Of a stretch of DNA of 64,000 bases, positions 41,512-49,399 are shown piece by piece. The notes under the pieces were generated by a model, which saw only the letters and a program-made list of their open reading frames with translations, did no database searches and had not been told where the DNA came from. This stretch comes from Streptomyces coelicoflavus (GTDB taxonomy: Bacteria > Actinomycetota > Actinomycetes > Streptomycetales > Streptomycetaceae): positions 113,160-177,159 of the forward strand of contig NZ_BEWB01000017.1 of assembly GCF_003112555.1 (NCBI RefSeq), read 5' to 3'. A program made the translations under genes and the position numbers. Within the stretch, counting starts at the first letter, position 1. Each line of letters starts with the position of its first letter.

Positions 41512-42846
41512 TCACCGCACCTCGATGAAGGCTCCCGCGTCCCGCTCGGGCCGCGCCTTCGGCTCCTCGGCCGGATGCCCGACCGCCACCGCCCCCATCG
41601 GGTCCCAGTCGCCCGGCAGCCCCAGCACCTCACGCACGACGTCCCGGCAGAACATCGTCGAGGACACCCACGCGGAGCCCAGCCGCTCCCCGGCGAGCGC
41701 GACGAGCAGGTTCTGCACGCCCGCGCCGGTGGCGACCACGAACATCTCCCGCTCGGCCCCGTCGCGGCGCGCGTCCCCGTAGGTGTGCGAGCCGTCCATG
41801 ACCAGGCAGGGCACGACGAGGTAGGGCGCGTTGCGCAGGACGTCGCCGCGCCGCACGCGCTTGGCGACGGACTCCTCGCTCTTGCCGTCGCGCCGCAGGT
41901 CCGCGATCCAGGCGTCCCGCATCGCGTCGAGCAGCCGGGTGCGGGAGTCCTCCGACTCCAGGAGCACGAACCGCCACGGTGTCGTGTGGTGCGGCGCCGG
42001 TGCGGTCACGGCCGCGGCCACCGCCCGGCGCACGGCACCGGGGTCGACCGGCTCGTCCGTGAAGGCCCGTACCGTACGCCGCTGGGTGACCGCCTGCCGT
42101 ACCGCCTCCGAGGTGCCGAGGCGGAACATGTCGTCGCGCGCGCCGCGCACCATCGCCCGCGCGCCCTCGCCGTCGTCCCCGGCGACGACCACCTGCGGCA
42201 GCCCGCGCACGACGGCGACGGGCAGGCCGGCGGCCTTGCCCTTGACCAGGTCCCCGGCGGCGGCCAGCTCGTCGGCGGTGGCGACGACGGTGGCGCCGAG
42301 CGGATTGCCGTGCGCGTCCGTGCCGCCGCGCAGGTCGTCGAGGACGCGGACGCCCGCGGCGCCGATCGCCACGTCCGTGAGCCCGGACCGCCAGGGGCGC
42401 CCGAAGGTGTCGGTGACGATGACGCCGACGTCCACGCCGAGCGTGTCGCGCAGTCCCTCGCGGATGCCGCGCGCGGAGGCGTCGGGGTCCTCGGGGAGCA
42501 GCAGTACGGTCCCGGCCGGCGTGTTCGACGCGTCGACGCCGGCCGCCGCCATGACCAGACCCTGGCGGTTCTCGACGATGCGCAGCGAGCCGCGCCGGGC
42601 CACCACCCGCACGGTCTCGGCGTCGATGGCGGCCTCCCGGTCGGCGGCCTCGACGACCCGGCCCTCGGCCTTGGACACGATCTTGGACGTGACGAGCAGC
42701 ACGTCCCCGTCGGCCAGTGCGGGCTCGGCCGCCGCGATCAGCTTGGCCAGGTCGTCGCCGGGCCGCACCTCGGGCAGGCCGGGCAGGGCCCACACCCGGT
42801 AGCCGTCCCGGCGGGCGGCCTCCTCGTCCCGTGTCGGCTCGCTCAC
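41512..42846 (-). CDS. fbiB: Coenzyme F420-0:L-glutamate ligase / FMN reductase fusion
   Basis: This 444-residue bifunctional enzyme has an N-terminal CofE domain of about 250 residues (LPEVRPGDDLAKLIAAAE, VLLVTSKIVSKAEGRVV, TDTFGRPWRSGLTDVAIG). It adds glutamates to the F420 precursor. The C-terminal nitroreductase-fold domain (QRRTVRAFTDEPVD, TPWRFVLLE, GVQNLLVALAGERLGSAWV) reduces dehydro-F420-0 in actinobacteria. The GTG at 42846 overlaps the fbiA stop (GTGA), so the two are translationally coupled. Confidence 0.94.
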   Translation of the reverse strand: MSEPTRDEEAARRDGYRVWALPGLPEVRPGDDLAKLIAAAEPALADGDVLLVTSKIVSKAEGRVVEAADREAAIDAETVRVVARRGSLRIVENRQGLVMAAAGVDASNTPAGTVLLLPEDPDASARGIREGLRDTLGVDVGVIVTDTFGRPWRSGLTDVAIGAAGVRVLDDLRGGTDAHGNPLGATVVATADELAAAGDLVKGKAAGLPVAVVRGLPQVVVAGDDGEGARAMVRGARDDMFRLGTSEAVRQAVTQRRTVRAFTDEPVDPGAVRRAVAAAVTAPAPHHTTPWRFVLLESEDSRTRLLDAMRDAWIADLRRDGKSEESVAKRVRRGDVLRNAPYLVVPCLVMDGSHTYGDARRDGAEREMFVVATGAGVQNLLVALAGERLGSAWVSSTMFCRDVVREVLGLPGDWDPMGAVAVGHPAEEPKARPERDAGAFIEVR

Positions 42847-43802
42847 GCCACCCGCACCTCCTCCGCCAGCGTCAGCGCCTCGCGGGCCATCTGCGCCGTC
42901 GCGTCGAGGCCGGACATCATCAGCGGTACGGCACGGCAGAGGATCCCGGCGGCCTTCACGCGGGTGACGGCGTCCGCGTCGACCGTGTCGACCAGCCAGC
43001 CGTCGAGCAGTCCCGAGCCGTAGTGCTCGGCGACGGCGGCGGCCGTGGACTCCACCCCGACCGCGGCGAGCACCTTGTCGGCCATCCCGCGCACGGGCGC
43101 GTCGCCGACGATGGGGGAGAGGCCCACCACCGGCACTCCCGCGTCGGCGATCGCCTCCCGGATGCCGGGCACGGCGAGGATCGTGCCGATGGAGACGACC
43201 GGGTTGGAGGGCGGGAAGAGGATGACGTCCGCCTCCGCGATGGCCTCCAGGACGCCGGGCGCGGGCTTGGCCTGCTCGGCGCCGACCGGCACGACGGCCT
43301 CGGCGGGGACGGAGGCGCGCAGGCGCACCCAGTACTCCTGGAAGTGGACCGCCTTGCGCTCGCCGTCCAGCTCGACCGCCACGTGCGTCTCCACACGGTC
43401 GTCGGTCATCGGGATGAGCCGTACGCCGGGCTTCCAGCGGTCGCACAGCGCCTCGGTCACCGCACTGAGCGGGAAGCCCGCGGTGATCATCTGCGTCCGC
43501 ACGATGTGCGTGGCGAAGTCGCGGTCGCCGAGGCCGAACCACTCGGGTCCGACGCCGTAGGCCGCGAGCTCCTCCTTGAGGTGGAAGGTCTCGTCGGCCC
43601 GCCCCCAGCCCTGCTCCTCGTTGATGCCGCCGCCGAGCGTGTACATCACCGTGTCGAGGTCCGGGCAGACCTTCAGCCCGAAGAGGTGGATGTCGTCGCC
43701 GGTGTTGCCGATGACCGTGATGTCCGCGTCCGGCGCGGCCTGCCTCAGACCACGCAGGAACCGGGCACCGCCGATGCCGCCTGCCAGAACCACAATGCGC
43801 AT
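42843..43802 (-). CDS. fbiA: Phosphoenolpyruvate (2-phospho-L-lactate) transferase of F420 synthesis
   Basis: This is a 319-residue CofD/FbiA enzyme. It starts MRIVVLAGGIGGARFLRGL and continues TVIGNTGDDIHLFGLKVCPD, DTVMYTLGGGINEEQGWG and FPPSNPVVSIGTILAVPG. It joins the activated three-carbon phosphate to the deazaflavin Fo. Together with fbiB it gives the later steps of F420 assembly; fbiC and fbiD are not in the window. The CAAAGA-free region upstream is short, and the next gene upstream is a cysteine dioxygenase in the same direction. Confidence 0.95.
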   Translation of the reverse strand: MRIVVLAGGIGGARFLRGLRQAAPDADITVIGNTGDDIHLFGLKVCPDLDTVMYTLGGGINEEQGWGRADETFHLKEELAAYGVGPEWFGLGDRDFATHIVRTQMITAGFPLSAVTEALCDRWKPGVRLIPMTDDRVETHVAVELDGERKAVHFQEYWVRLRASVPAEAVVPVGAEQAKPAPGVLEAIAEADVILFPPSNPVVSIGTILAVPGIREAIADAGVPVVGLSPIVGDAPVRGMADKVLAAVGVESTAAAVAEHYGSGLLDGWLVDTVDADAVTRVKAAGILCRAVPLMMSGLDATAQMAREALTLAEEVRVA

Positions 43803-43850
43803 GGGCCCAGTCTCGCAGGCGGGTACGACAGTGCGTCAGCCAGTCGTCAC

Positions 43851-43913
43851 CGTGTCAGCCGGTCGGCAGGGCGGCTGCCGGTCGGCAGCGTGTCAGCCGG
43901 TCGGCAGGGCGGC
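43851..43913 (-). repeat. 25-base direct repeat spanning the cysteine dioxygenase stop
   Basis: CGTGTCAGCCGGTCGGCAGG followed by GCGGC occurs at 43851-43875 and again at 43889-43913. The second copy contains the stop codon and last codons of the gene, so the minus strand carries a repeated CTGAC after the coding end. Confidence 0.9.
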
Positions 43914-44387
43914 GGCCGAGCACTGCGGGGAGTGCATCGGCATCTCGGTCAGGCCCGGGTAGTAGAGGTGCAGGCTGACCGCCGGCTCCAGCGCGTCGTT
44001 GACCACCTCGTGCACGTGCCCCGGCGCGAACACGTGCTGCGTACCGGCCTCCCACGCGCGCGTGCCGCGTGCCGTGCGCTCGGTGAGGGTGCCCTCCAGG
44101 ACCGTCCACACGCCGGAGGAAGGGCCGTGGTCGTGGCGTCCGCTGCCCTGTCCCGGCAGCCAGGACAGCAGCCAGACCTCGTACCCGGGGCCGGTGCGCA
44201 GCCGGTGGTACCAACGGGTCGTGGCGTCGTAGCGGACGAGGTGCTCCCACTCGGAGCGGTCGGCGGCGACGGTGCGGAGCAGACCGGCGAACTCGGCGAC
44301 GGTGGCCGGGTGCTCGCGCGGGGGCTGAAGGAGGTGGGGGACTTCGAGGATGTCGCCGGCGATCTGGAGGTCGCTGTCGCTGTTCAT
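43893..44387 (-). CDS. Cysteine dioxygenase family protein (cupin)
   Basis: This is a 164-residue thiol dioxygenase. The iron ligands appear as His85 and His87 in GRHDHGPSSG, with the third His in the HVHEV motif (His124 or His126). The His-x-Tyr pair in SLHLYY (His140, Tyr142) matches the active site of cysteine dioxygenases. It would oxidise cysteine to cysteine sulfinate. Bacterial forms lack the Cys of the animal Cys-Tyr crosslink, as here. A cysteine-rich leader ORF 123 bases upstream suggests control by cysteine supply. Confidence 0.88.
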   Translation of the reverse strand: MNSDSDLQIAGDILEVPHLLQPPREHPATVAEFAGLLRTVAADRSEWEHLVRYDATTRWYHRLRTGPGYEVWLLSWLPGQGSGRHDHGPSSGVWTVLEGTLTERTARGTRAWEAGTQHVFAPGHVHEVVNDALEPAVSLHLYYPGLTEMPMHSPQCSAAALPTG

Positions 44388-44470
44388 GGGTGCGTGGTTC
44401 CTCGGCGGAAGAGTGCGGCGGAGCGGAGCGAATGACGAAGAACGCCCTGGTGGGGCGGGAGTGGAGCAGT

Positions 44471-44487
44471 CGAGTCGCGTGGACTCG
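44471..44487 (-). promoter_or_regulatory. Hairpin between leader ORF and cysteine dioxygenase gene
   Basis: CGAGTC at 44471-44476 pairs with GACTCG at 44482-44487 around a 5-base loop. It follows the leader-ORF stop by about 24 bases, a fitting place for an attenuation structure. Confidence 0.35.
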
Positions 44488-44510
44488 GGGACAGCCGGAG
44501 CGCGGTCGGC

Positions 44511-44606
44511 TCAACAGCTGGAACAGCGGCAACAGCTACAGCGAGCGCGGGCAGCACCGTGGGACCCGGCGGTGCGGGTCGAGGCGAGCGCCAAGTTCGC
44601 GAGCAT
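44511..44606 (-). CDS. Cysteine-rich leader peptide (putative attenuator uORF)
   Basis: This is a 31-codon ORF starting at ATG 44606 with a GGGGG ribosome site three bases upstream. The last nine residues are CSCCRCSSC, so five of the final nine codons are Cys (four TGT and one TGC). It ends 123 bases before the cysteine dioxygenase start in the same direction. Cys codons are rare elsewhere in the window, so this cluster is not chance composition. Actinobacterial sulfur genes often have such leaders, where ribosome stalling at low charged Cys-tRNA changes downstream expression. An overlapping frame starting at GTG 44624 also contains Cys but ends differently. Confidence 0.7.
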   Translation of the reverse strand: MLANLALASTRTAGSHGAARARCSCCRCSSC

Positions 44607-44970
44607 GCCCCCAAGAACAGCGGTTCACACCAGCACTGTCAACTCGATGCCCGTTATGTGGGACATGTTTCACCTCATCCGGTTGATCGTGTTGCCGAAA
44701 GGTTTGCTCAGACGACTTCCGGGACACATGGCGCACAAGCCGGGCGCACAACCCCCGTTGCGATCCCGTGATCCGAATGTGATCAGGTTCGCTTCGGCGC
44801 GTGTATCGGAACGGGATCGATCGCCGGGGCGTCCTTCCTGGTGCAGGTGTTGAACGGGACGGGCCTTCCGGCGGCTCTCATCGCTATGTCAAGGTTTATG
44901 GCGATTTGAACACTTACTGCATTGCCTTGGTTCCGCAGAGTGAATAAGGGGCCCAATAGCAGATCTCGGC

Positions 44971-45000
44971 TTGACTCGCCCGGAGCAGCACACTTGTAAT
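44971..45000 (+). promoter_or_regulatory. Candidate whiB promoter
   Basis: TTGACT at 44971-44976 and TGTAAT at 44995-45000 with an 18-base spacer resemble a housekeeping promoter, about 75 bases before the whiB ATG. The rest of the 467 bases between the leader ORF and whiB holds no gene I can see and is noticeably AT-richer. Confidence 0.45.
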
Positions 45001-45073
45001 TTCACTCGTGTCGTTCAGCCGGAATCGATAACGGCTGGATCACGGGGACGCGAAAGACAGACGAGGGGCGCAC

Positions 45074-45337
45074 ATGACCGAGCTGGTGCAGCAACTGCTG
45101 GTCGACGACGCGGACGAGGAACTCGGCTGGCAGGAGCGCGCACTGTGCGCCCAGACCGATCCCGAGTCCTTCTTCCCCGAGAAGGGCGGGTCCACCCGCG
45201 AGGCCAAGAAGGTCTGCCTCGCCTGTGAGGTCCGCTCCGAGTGCCTCGAGTACGCCCTTGCCAACGACGAGCGCTTCGGCATCTGGGGCGGCCTGTCCGA
45301 GAGAGAGCGCCGCCGCCTGAAGAAGGCCGCGGTCTGA
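45074..45337 (+). CDS. whiB: Developmental iron-sulfur transcription factor WhiB
   Basis: This is an 87-residue Wbl protein. The four cluster ligands are Cys25, Cys48, Cys51 and Cys57 (C-x22-C-x2-C-x5-C), followed by the turn GIWGG at 69-73 and a basic tail LSERERRRLKKAAV that contacts DNA. It binds a [4Fe-4S] cluster. In Streptomyces WhiB works with WhiA to start sporulation septation, and the protein I read matches the canonical WhiB length and sequence (MTELVQQLLVDDADEELGWQ). GAGGGGCG precedes the ATG. The neighbours match mycobacterial whiB2. Confidence 0.97.
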   Translation: MTELVQQLLVDDADEELGWQERALCAQTDPESFFPEKGGSTREAKKVCLACEVRSECLEYALANDERFGIWGGLSERERRRLKKAAV

Positions 45338-45580
45338 GCGTCGGGGTCTGAGCACCGACGCCCGAGCGTCGAAGCCTGACGCGGCGGCAGAAACGGCCTG
45401 GGCGGACGGTCCGGGCACACGGTCCGAGCAGCGGGAACGGCCCGTCGCCGGTGGGTTGTCCACAGGCGGCGGGCCGCCCCTGTGTCCAGCCGATAGTGTG
45501 GGCGCTCGTCCGAGACGCCCCGCCGCTCCCCACGGGCACGGGCGTCCACCGCAGTCCACCGAACCGGGGCCCGTACCTCG

Positions 45581-48500
45581 ATGTCCGTGCAGAGTCACAC
45601 GGCAGCCCAGCAAGACCTCGCTGCCACACCTGAGTTCCCGCGTCACGTGGTGACCGCGGTCCTCGTCGCCCACGACGGAGCCCGCTGGCTGCCCGACGCG
45701 CTCGCCGGGCTGCTCGGCCAGGAGCGCCCCGTCCAGTACGCCGTGGCCGCCGACACCGGCAGCGCCGACGAGTCCTCCCGGCTGGTCGCCGACGCCCTCG
45801 GCGACGAGCGCGTGCTCCACCTCGCCCGGCGCACCGGCTTCGGCCAGGCCGTCGAGGAGGCCACCCGCACCGCCCCCGTCCTCACCCCCGAGGAGCTGCC
45901 GTACCTGAGGCGGCCCAGCGGCTGGGACCCCGTCACGCGCAGCTGGCGCGACGACGCCTACGACATGCCGGAGCTGCCGCACGGAGAGCCGGTCCAGTGG
46001 CTGTGGCTGCTGCACGACGACTGCGCCCCCGAACCCGACGCCCTCGCCCAGCTGCTGCGCGTCGTGGACACCGAGTACGAGCTCGGCCGCGACGACGTCG
46101 CCGTCGTGGGCCCCAAACTCCGCGGCTGGTACGACCGCCGCCAGCTGCTCGAGGTCGGCGTCTCCATCGCCAACTCCGGCCGCCGCTGGACCGGTCTGGA
46201 CCGCCGCGAACAGGACCAGGGCCAGCACGACCACGTCCGCACCGTGCTGTCGGTGTCCACCGCCGGCATGCTGATCCGGCGCGACGTCTTCGAACGGCTC
46301 GGCGGGTTCGACCGCCGACTGCCCCTGATGCGCGACGACGTGGACCTGTGCTGGCGCGCGCACGCCGAAGGACTGCGCGTCCTCGTCGCCCCGGAGGCGG
46401 TCGTCCGCCACGCCGAGGCGGCCTCGCGCGAACGCCGCGCCGTCGACTGCGCGGGCCGCACCACCGCCTCACCGCACAAGGTGGACAAGGCCGGCGCCGT
46501 CCACACCCTCCTCGTCAACGTCCGCACCGCCGCCCTGCCCTGGGTGCTGCTGCGCATCGTCCTCGGCACCCTGCTGCGGACCGTCGCCTACCTCGTCGGC
46601 AAGGTCCCCGGCCAGGCACTCGACGAGATCCGGGGCCTGCTGAGCGTCCTGCTGCGCCCCGAGCGCATCATCGCCGGCCGGCGCGAACGCGGCCGCCCGC
46701 AGGTCGAGAAGGACGAACTGCGGCCCCTGTTCCCGCCCCCCGGAGCCACCGTCCGCGCCACCGTCGAGCAGGTCGCGGGCGACCTCTTCGGCAGCTCCGA
46801 CGCCGAGGCCGCCGCGGGAGCCGGACGGCACGGCGGGGGCATCGAGTCCGGACCCGGCGGCGACGACGCCGACTTCCTGGAGATCGAGCAGTTCGCCCGC
46901 CTCAAGCGCATCGCCCGCAAGCCAGGACCGGTGCTCTTCCTGGTGCTGCTGCTCGTCTCCCTGGCCGCCTGCCGCGCGCTCCTCGGCGGCGGCGCCCTGG
47001 CGGGCGGCGCGCTGCTGCCCGCACCGGCCGGCGCCGGCGAGCTGTGGTCGCGGTACGTGGACGCCTGGCACACGGTCGGCACCGGCGGCACCGCCTCCGC
47101 GCCGCCCTACCTCGCGATCCTCGCCACGTTCGCCTCCGTCCTGCTCGGCTCCACCGGACTGGCCGTCACCCTGCTGCTGGTCTGCTCGGTCCCCCTGGCG
47201 GGCGCCACCGCGTACTTCGCCTCCCGCCCACTGGTCCCGTCCCGGCTGCTGCGTGCCTGGGCCGCCGTCGCCTACGCCTTCCTGCCCGCCGCCACCGGCG
47301 CGCTCGCCGGCGGCCGCATCGGCACCGCCGTCCTCGCCGTACTGCTGCCGCTCGTCGCACGCGCGGGCGTCGCCGCCTCCGGCCTGGCCAACTCCTCCGG
47401 CGTCCGCGGCAGCTGGCGCGCCACCTGGGCGTACGCCCTGCTGCTGACCGTCACCACCGCCTTCACCCCCGTCGTGTGGCCCGTCGCGCTGGTCCTCGGC
47501 ATCGGGGTCCTCGCCCTGCGCCGCGCCGAGATCACGGCCTACGGACCGCGCTTCCTCGCCCAACTCGGCACGCCGCTGCTGCTGCTCGCCCCCTGGTCGC
47601 TGTCGCTGCTGCCGTTCGGCTTCTTCGACGAGGCCGGCCTCGAGTACGGCTCCTCGGCCGCCTCGGCGCTCGACCTGCTCGGTGCCAGCCCCGGCGGTCC
47701 CGGCACGGTCGGCGGGCTGTTCCTCTTCGGCATCGTGCTGGCCGCGCTGGCGGCGCTGCTGCGCTCCGAGCGGCAGCCGGCCGTCCGGACGGCCTGGGCC
47801 GTCGCCCTCGTCGCCCTCGTCTTCGCGGTCCTGTCCAACCGCTCCGCCTGGGCCGGACCCGCCACCCTCGTCTACGGCATCGCGCTGCTGTCCGCCGCGG
47901 CCCTCGGCGCCGACGGGGCGCGCTTCCGGGTGGCCGAGCAGAGCTTCGGCTGGCGCCAGCCCGTCGCCGCCCTGATCGCCCTCGCCTCGGCCCTCGGCCC
48001 GCTGATCGCCGCCGTCGGCTGGATGATCGGCGGCGCCGACGGCCCCGTGGAACGGCGCGACCCCGTGCAGGTGCCCGCGTTCGTCGCCGAGGAGAGCCAC
48101 ACCCGCGACCAGGCCCGCACCCTCGTCCTCGACAGCGACTCCGCCGCACACGTGCGCTACATGCTGGTCCGCGGCTCCGGCGCCCGCCTCGGCGACGGCG
48201 AACTGGCCTCCGGCGACGGCGGCAACAGCACCCTCGACAAGATCGTCGCCAACCTCGTGGCCGGCTCCGGCGCCGACCAGGCCGACCAGCTCGGCGGGTT
48301 CGCCGTGCGCTACGTGCTCGTGCACAAGGGCGCGCCCCGCGAGGTCACCCGCGTCCTGGACGCCACACCCGGACTGAGCAGGCTCAGCCAGCAGGACGGC
48401 AGCGGACTGTGGCGGGTGAACCAGGAGGTCGCGCGCGCGACCGTCGTGGCCGGCGAGAAGTCCGACGCCGGGAAGTCCAAGTCCGGCGAACCCGTGCCAG

Positions 48501-49399
48501 TGGCGGCCGGGCCCGTCGAGATCCACACCGACATCGAGTCGGGCCCCGACGGCCGGGTGCTGCGCCTCGCCGACACCGCCGCCGAGGGCTGGACGGCGAC
48601 CCTGGACGGCAAGCCGCTCACCCGCACCACGGTCGACGGCTGGGCCCAGGGCTTCGAACTCCCGGCCTCCGGCGGTCGGCTGGACGTCACCTACGAGGCC
48701 CCGTTCACGCACACGGCCTGGCTGTGGGTCCAGGGACTCCTCGGTCTCGTCCTCGTCGTCCTCGCCCTGCCCGGCAGGCGCCGCGACGTCGACGACGACC
48801 TGCCCGACGAGCAACTCGTCCCCGCCCAGGCCGCCGACGGCGAGGGACGCCGGGCACGGCGCCTGCGCGCCCAGGCCGAGGCGGAGGCGGCGGAAGCCGG
48901 AGCGGGAGCGGGCGTGGACCCGGGTCCCGAGCCGGCGGGCGACCCGATGGGCGACCCGGCCGGGGCACCCGAGGTCCCCGAGCCGCCCGCGGCGCCGCCC
49001 GTGCCGGTTCCGCAGCAGCAGGCGTACGGCACATGGGACACGACGACCGGGTACCCCGGCGCCGAGTACGGCTCCTACGACGGCGGCTACGGCGGCGAGC
49101 AGTACCAGGGCGCCCAGCAGTACGACCCCGGCGCGTACGCGCAGCAGCCGTACCAGGCCGACCCGTACCAGCAGGACGCCTACCAGGGCGGTCCCGGCGG
49201 CCAGGCCGCGCAGTACGGGACGGGCGGCCAGTACGACCCGTACGCGTACGGCGACCCGGCGCAGGGTCAGGAGGCCGGGTACGACCCCGCGTTCGACCAG
49301 GCGTACGGCCAGGGCGGCTACGACACGCCGTACGACCCCTCCCAGCCCCGGCAGCCCCACGGCACGGGCAGTGAGCGTCCCGACGGGAGCCAGCAGTGA
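45581..49399 (+). CDS. Large membrane glycosyltransferase (GT2 domain plus multi-pass region)
   Basis: This is a 1272-residue protein. A GT2 domain spans residues 20-300 (VTAVLVAHDGARWLPDAL, WLWLLHDDCAPEPDAL with the metal-binding Asp pair, MRDDVDLCWRAHAEG). About a dozen membrane segments lie between residues 450 and 825, followed by a large soluble C-terminal domain and one more membrane segment near 1045-1065. A 170-residue tail rich in Gly, Tyr, Gln, Pro and Asp ends the protein. It may extend or export a surface polysaccharide. The next gene overlaps its stop, so they are coupled. It follows whiB and may be under developmental control. Confidence 0.85.
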   Translation: MSVQSHTAAQQDLAATPEFPRHVVTAVLVAHDGARWLPDALAGLLGQERPVQYAVAADTGSADESSRLVADALGDERVLHLARRTGFGQAVEEATRTAPVLTPEELPYLRRPSGWDPVTRSWRDDAYDMPELPHGEPVQWLWLLHDDCAPEPDALAQLLRVVDTEYELGRDDVAVVGPKLRGWYDRRQLLEVGVSIANSGRRWTGLDRREQDQGQHDHVRTVLSVSTAGMLIRRDVFERLGGFDRRLPLMRDDVDLCWRAHAEGLRVLVAPEAVVRHAEAASRERRAVDCAGRTTASPHKVDKAGAVHTLLVNVRTAALPWVLLRIVLGTLLRTVAYLVGKVPGQALDEIRGLLSVLLRPERIIAGRRERGRPQVEKDELRPLFPPPGATVRATVEQVAGDLFGSSDAEAAAGAGRHGGGIESGPGGDDADFLEIEQFARLKRIARKPGPVLFLVLLLVSLAACRALLGGGALAGGALLPAPAGAGELWSRYVDAWHTVGTGGTASAPPYLAILATFASVLLGSTGLAVTLLLVCSVPLAGATAYFASRPLVPSRLLRAWAAVAYAFLPAATGALAGGRIGTAVLAVLLPLVARAGVAASGLANSSGVRGSWRATWAYALLLTVTTAFTPVVWPVALVLGIGVLALRRAEITAYGPRFLAQLGTPLLLLAPWSLSLLPFGFFDEAGLEYGSSAASALDLLGASPGGPGTVGGLFLFGIVLAALAALLRSERQPAVRTAWAVALVALVFAVLSNRSAWAGPATLVYGIALLSAAALGADGARFRVAEQSFGWRQPVAALIALASALGPLIAAVGWMIGGADGPVERRDPVQVPAFVAEESHTRDQARTLVLDSDSAAHVRYMLVRGSGARLGDGELASGDGGNSTLDKIVANLVAGSGADQADQLGGFAVRYVLVHKGAPREVTRVLDATPGLSRLSQQDGSGLWRVNQEVARATVVAGEKSDAGKSKSGEPVPVAAGPVEIHTDIESGPDGRVLRLADTAAEGWTATLDGKPLTRTTVDGWAQGFELPASGGRLDVTYEAPFTHTAWLWVQGLLGLVLVVLALPGRRRDVDDDLPDEQLVPAQAADGEGRRARRLRAQAEAEAAEAGAGAGVDPGPEPAGDPMGDPAGAPEVPEPPAAPPVPVPQQQAYGTWDTTTGYPGAEYGSYDGGYGGEQYQGAQQYDPGAYAQQPYQADPYQQDAYQGGPGGQAAQYGTGGQYDPYAYGDPAQGQEAGYDPAFDQAYGQGGYDTPYDPSQPRQPHGTGSERPDGSQQ

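Noticed and set aside
44536..44751. Alternative 71-codon frame over the leader ORF with a CC pair
   Set aside because: It has no ribosome site at its first starts and its Cys residues are scattered. The frame 44511-44606 has a better start and a Cys cluster at the stop. It is not fully excluded.
45001..45020. BldD-binding box upstream of whiB
   Set aside because: TTTCACTCGTGTCGTT resembles the consensus but is one base short in the centre, so I do not claim it.
46469..49360. 963-codon open frame antisense to the giant glycosyltransferase
   Set aside because: It is a shadow of high G+C codon bias on the opposite strand: composition is Gly/Arg/Ala/Gln-rich without any domain, whereas the plus frame has GT2 motifs and membrane segments.
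45997..49374. 1125-codon second plus-strand frame in the same region
   Set aside because: Arginine/proline-rich shadow frame with no motif; overlaps the real glycosyltransferase in another phase.
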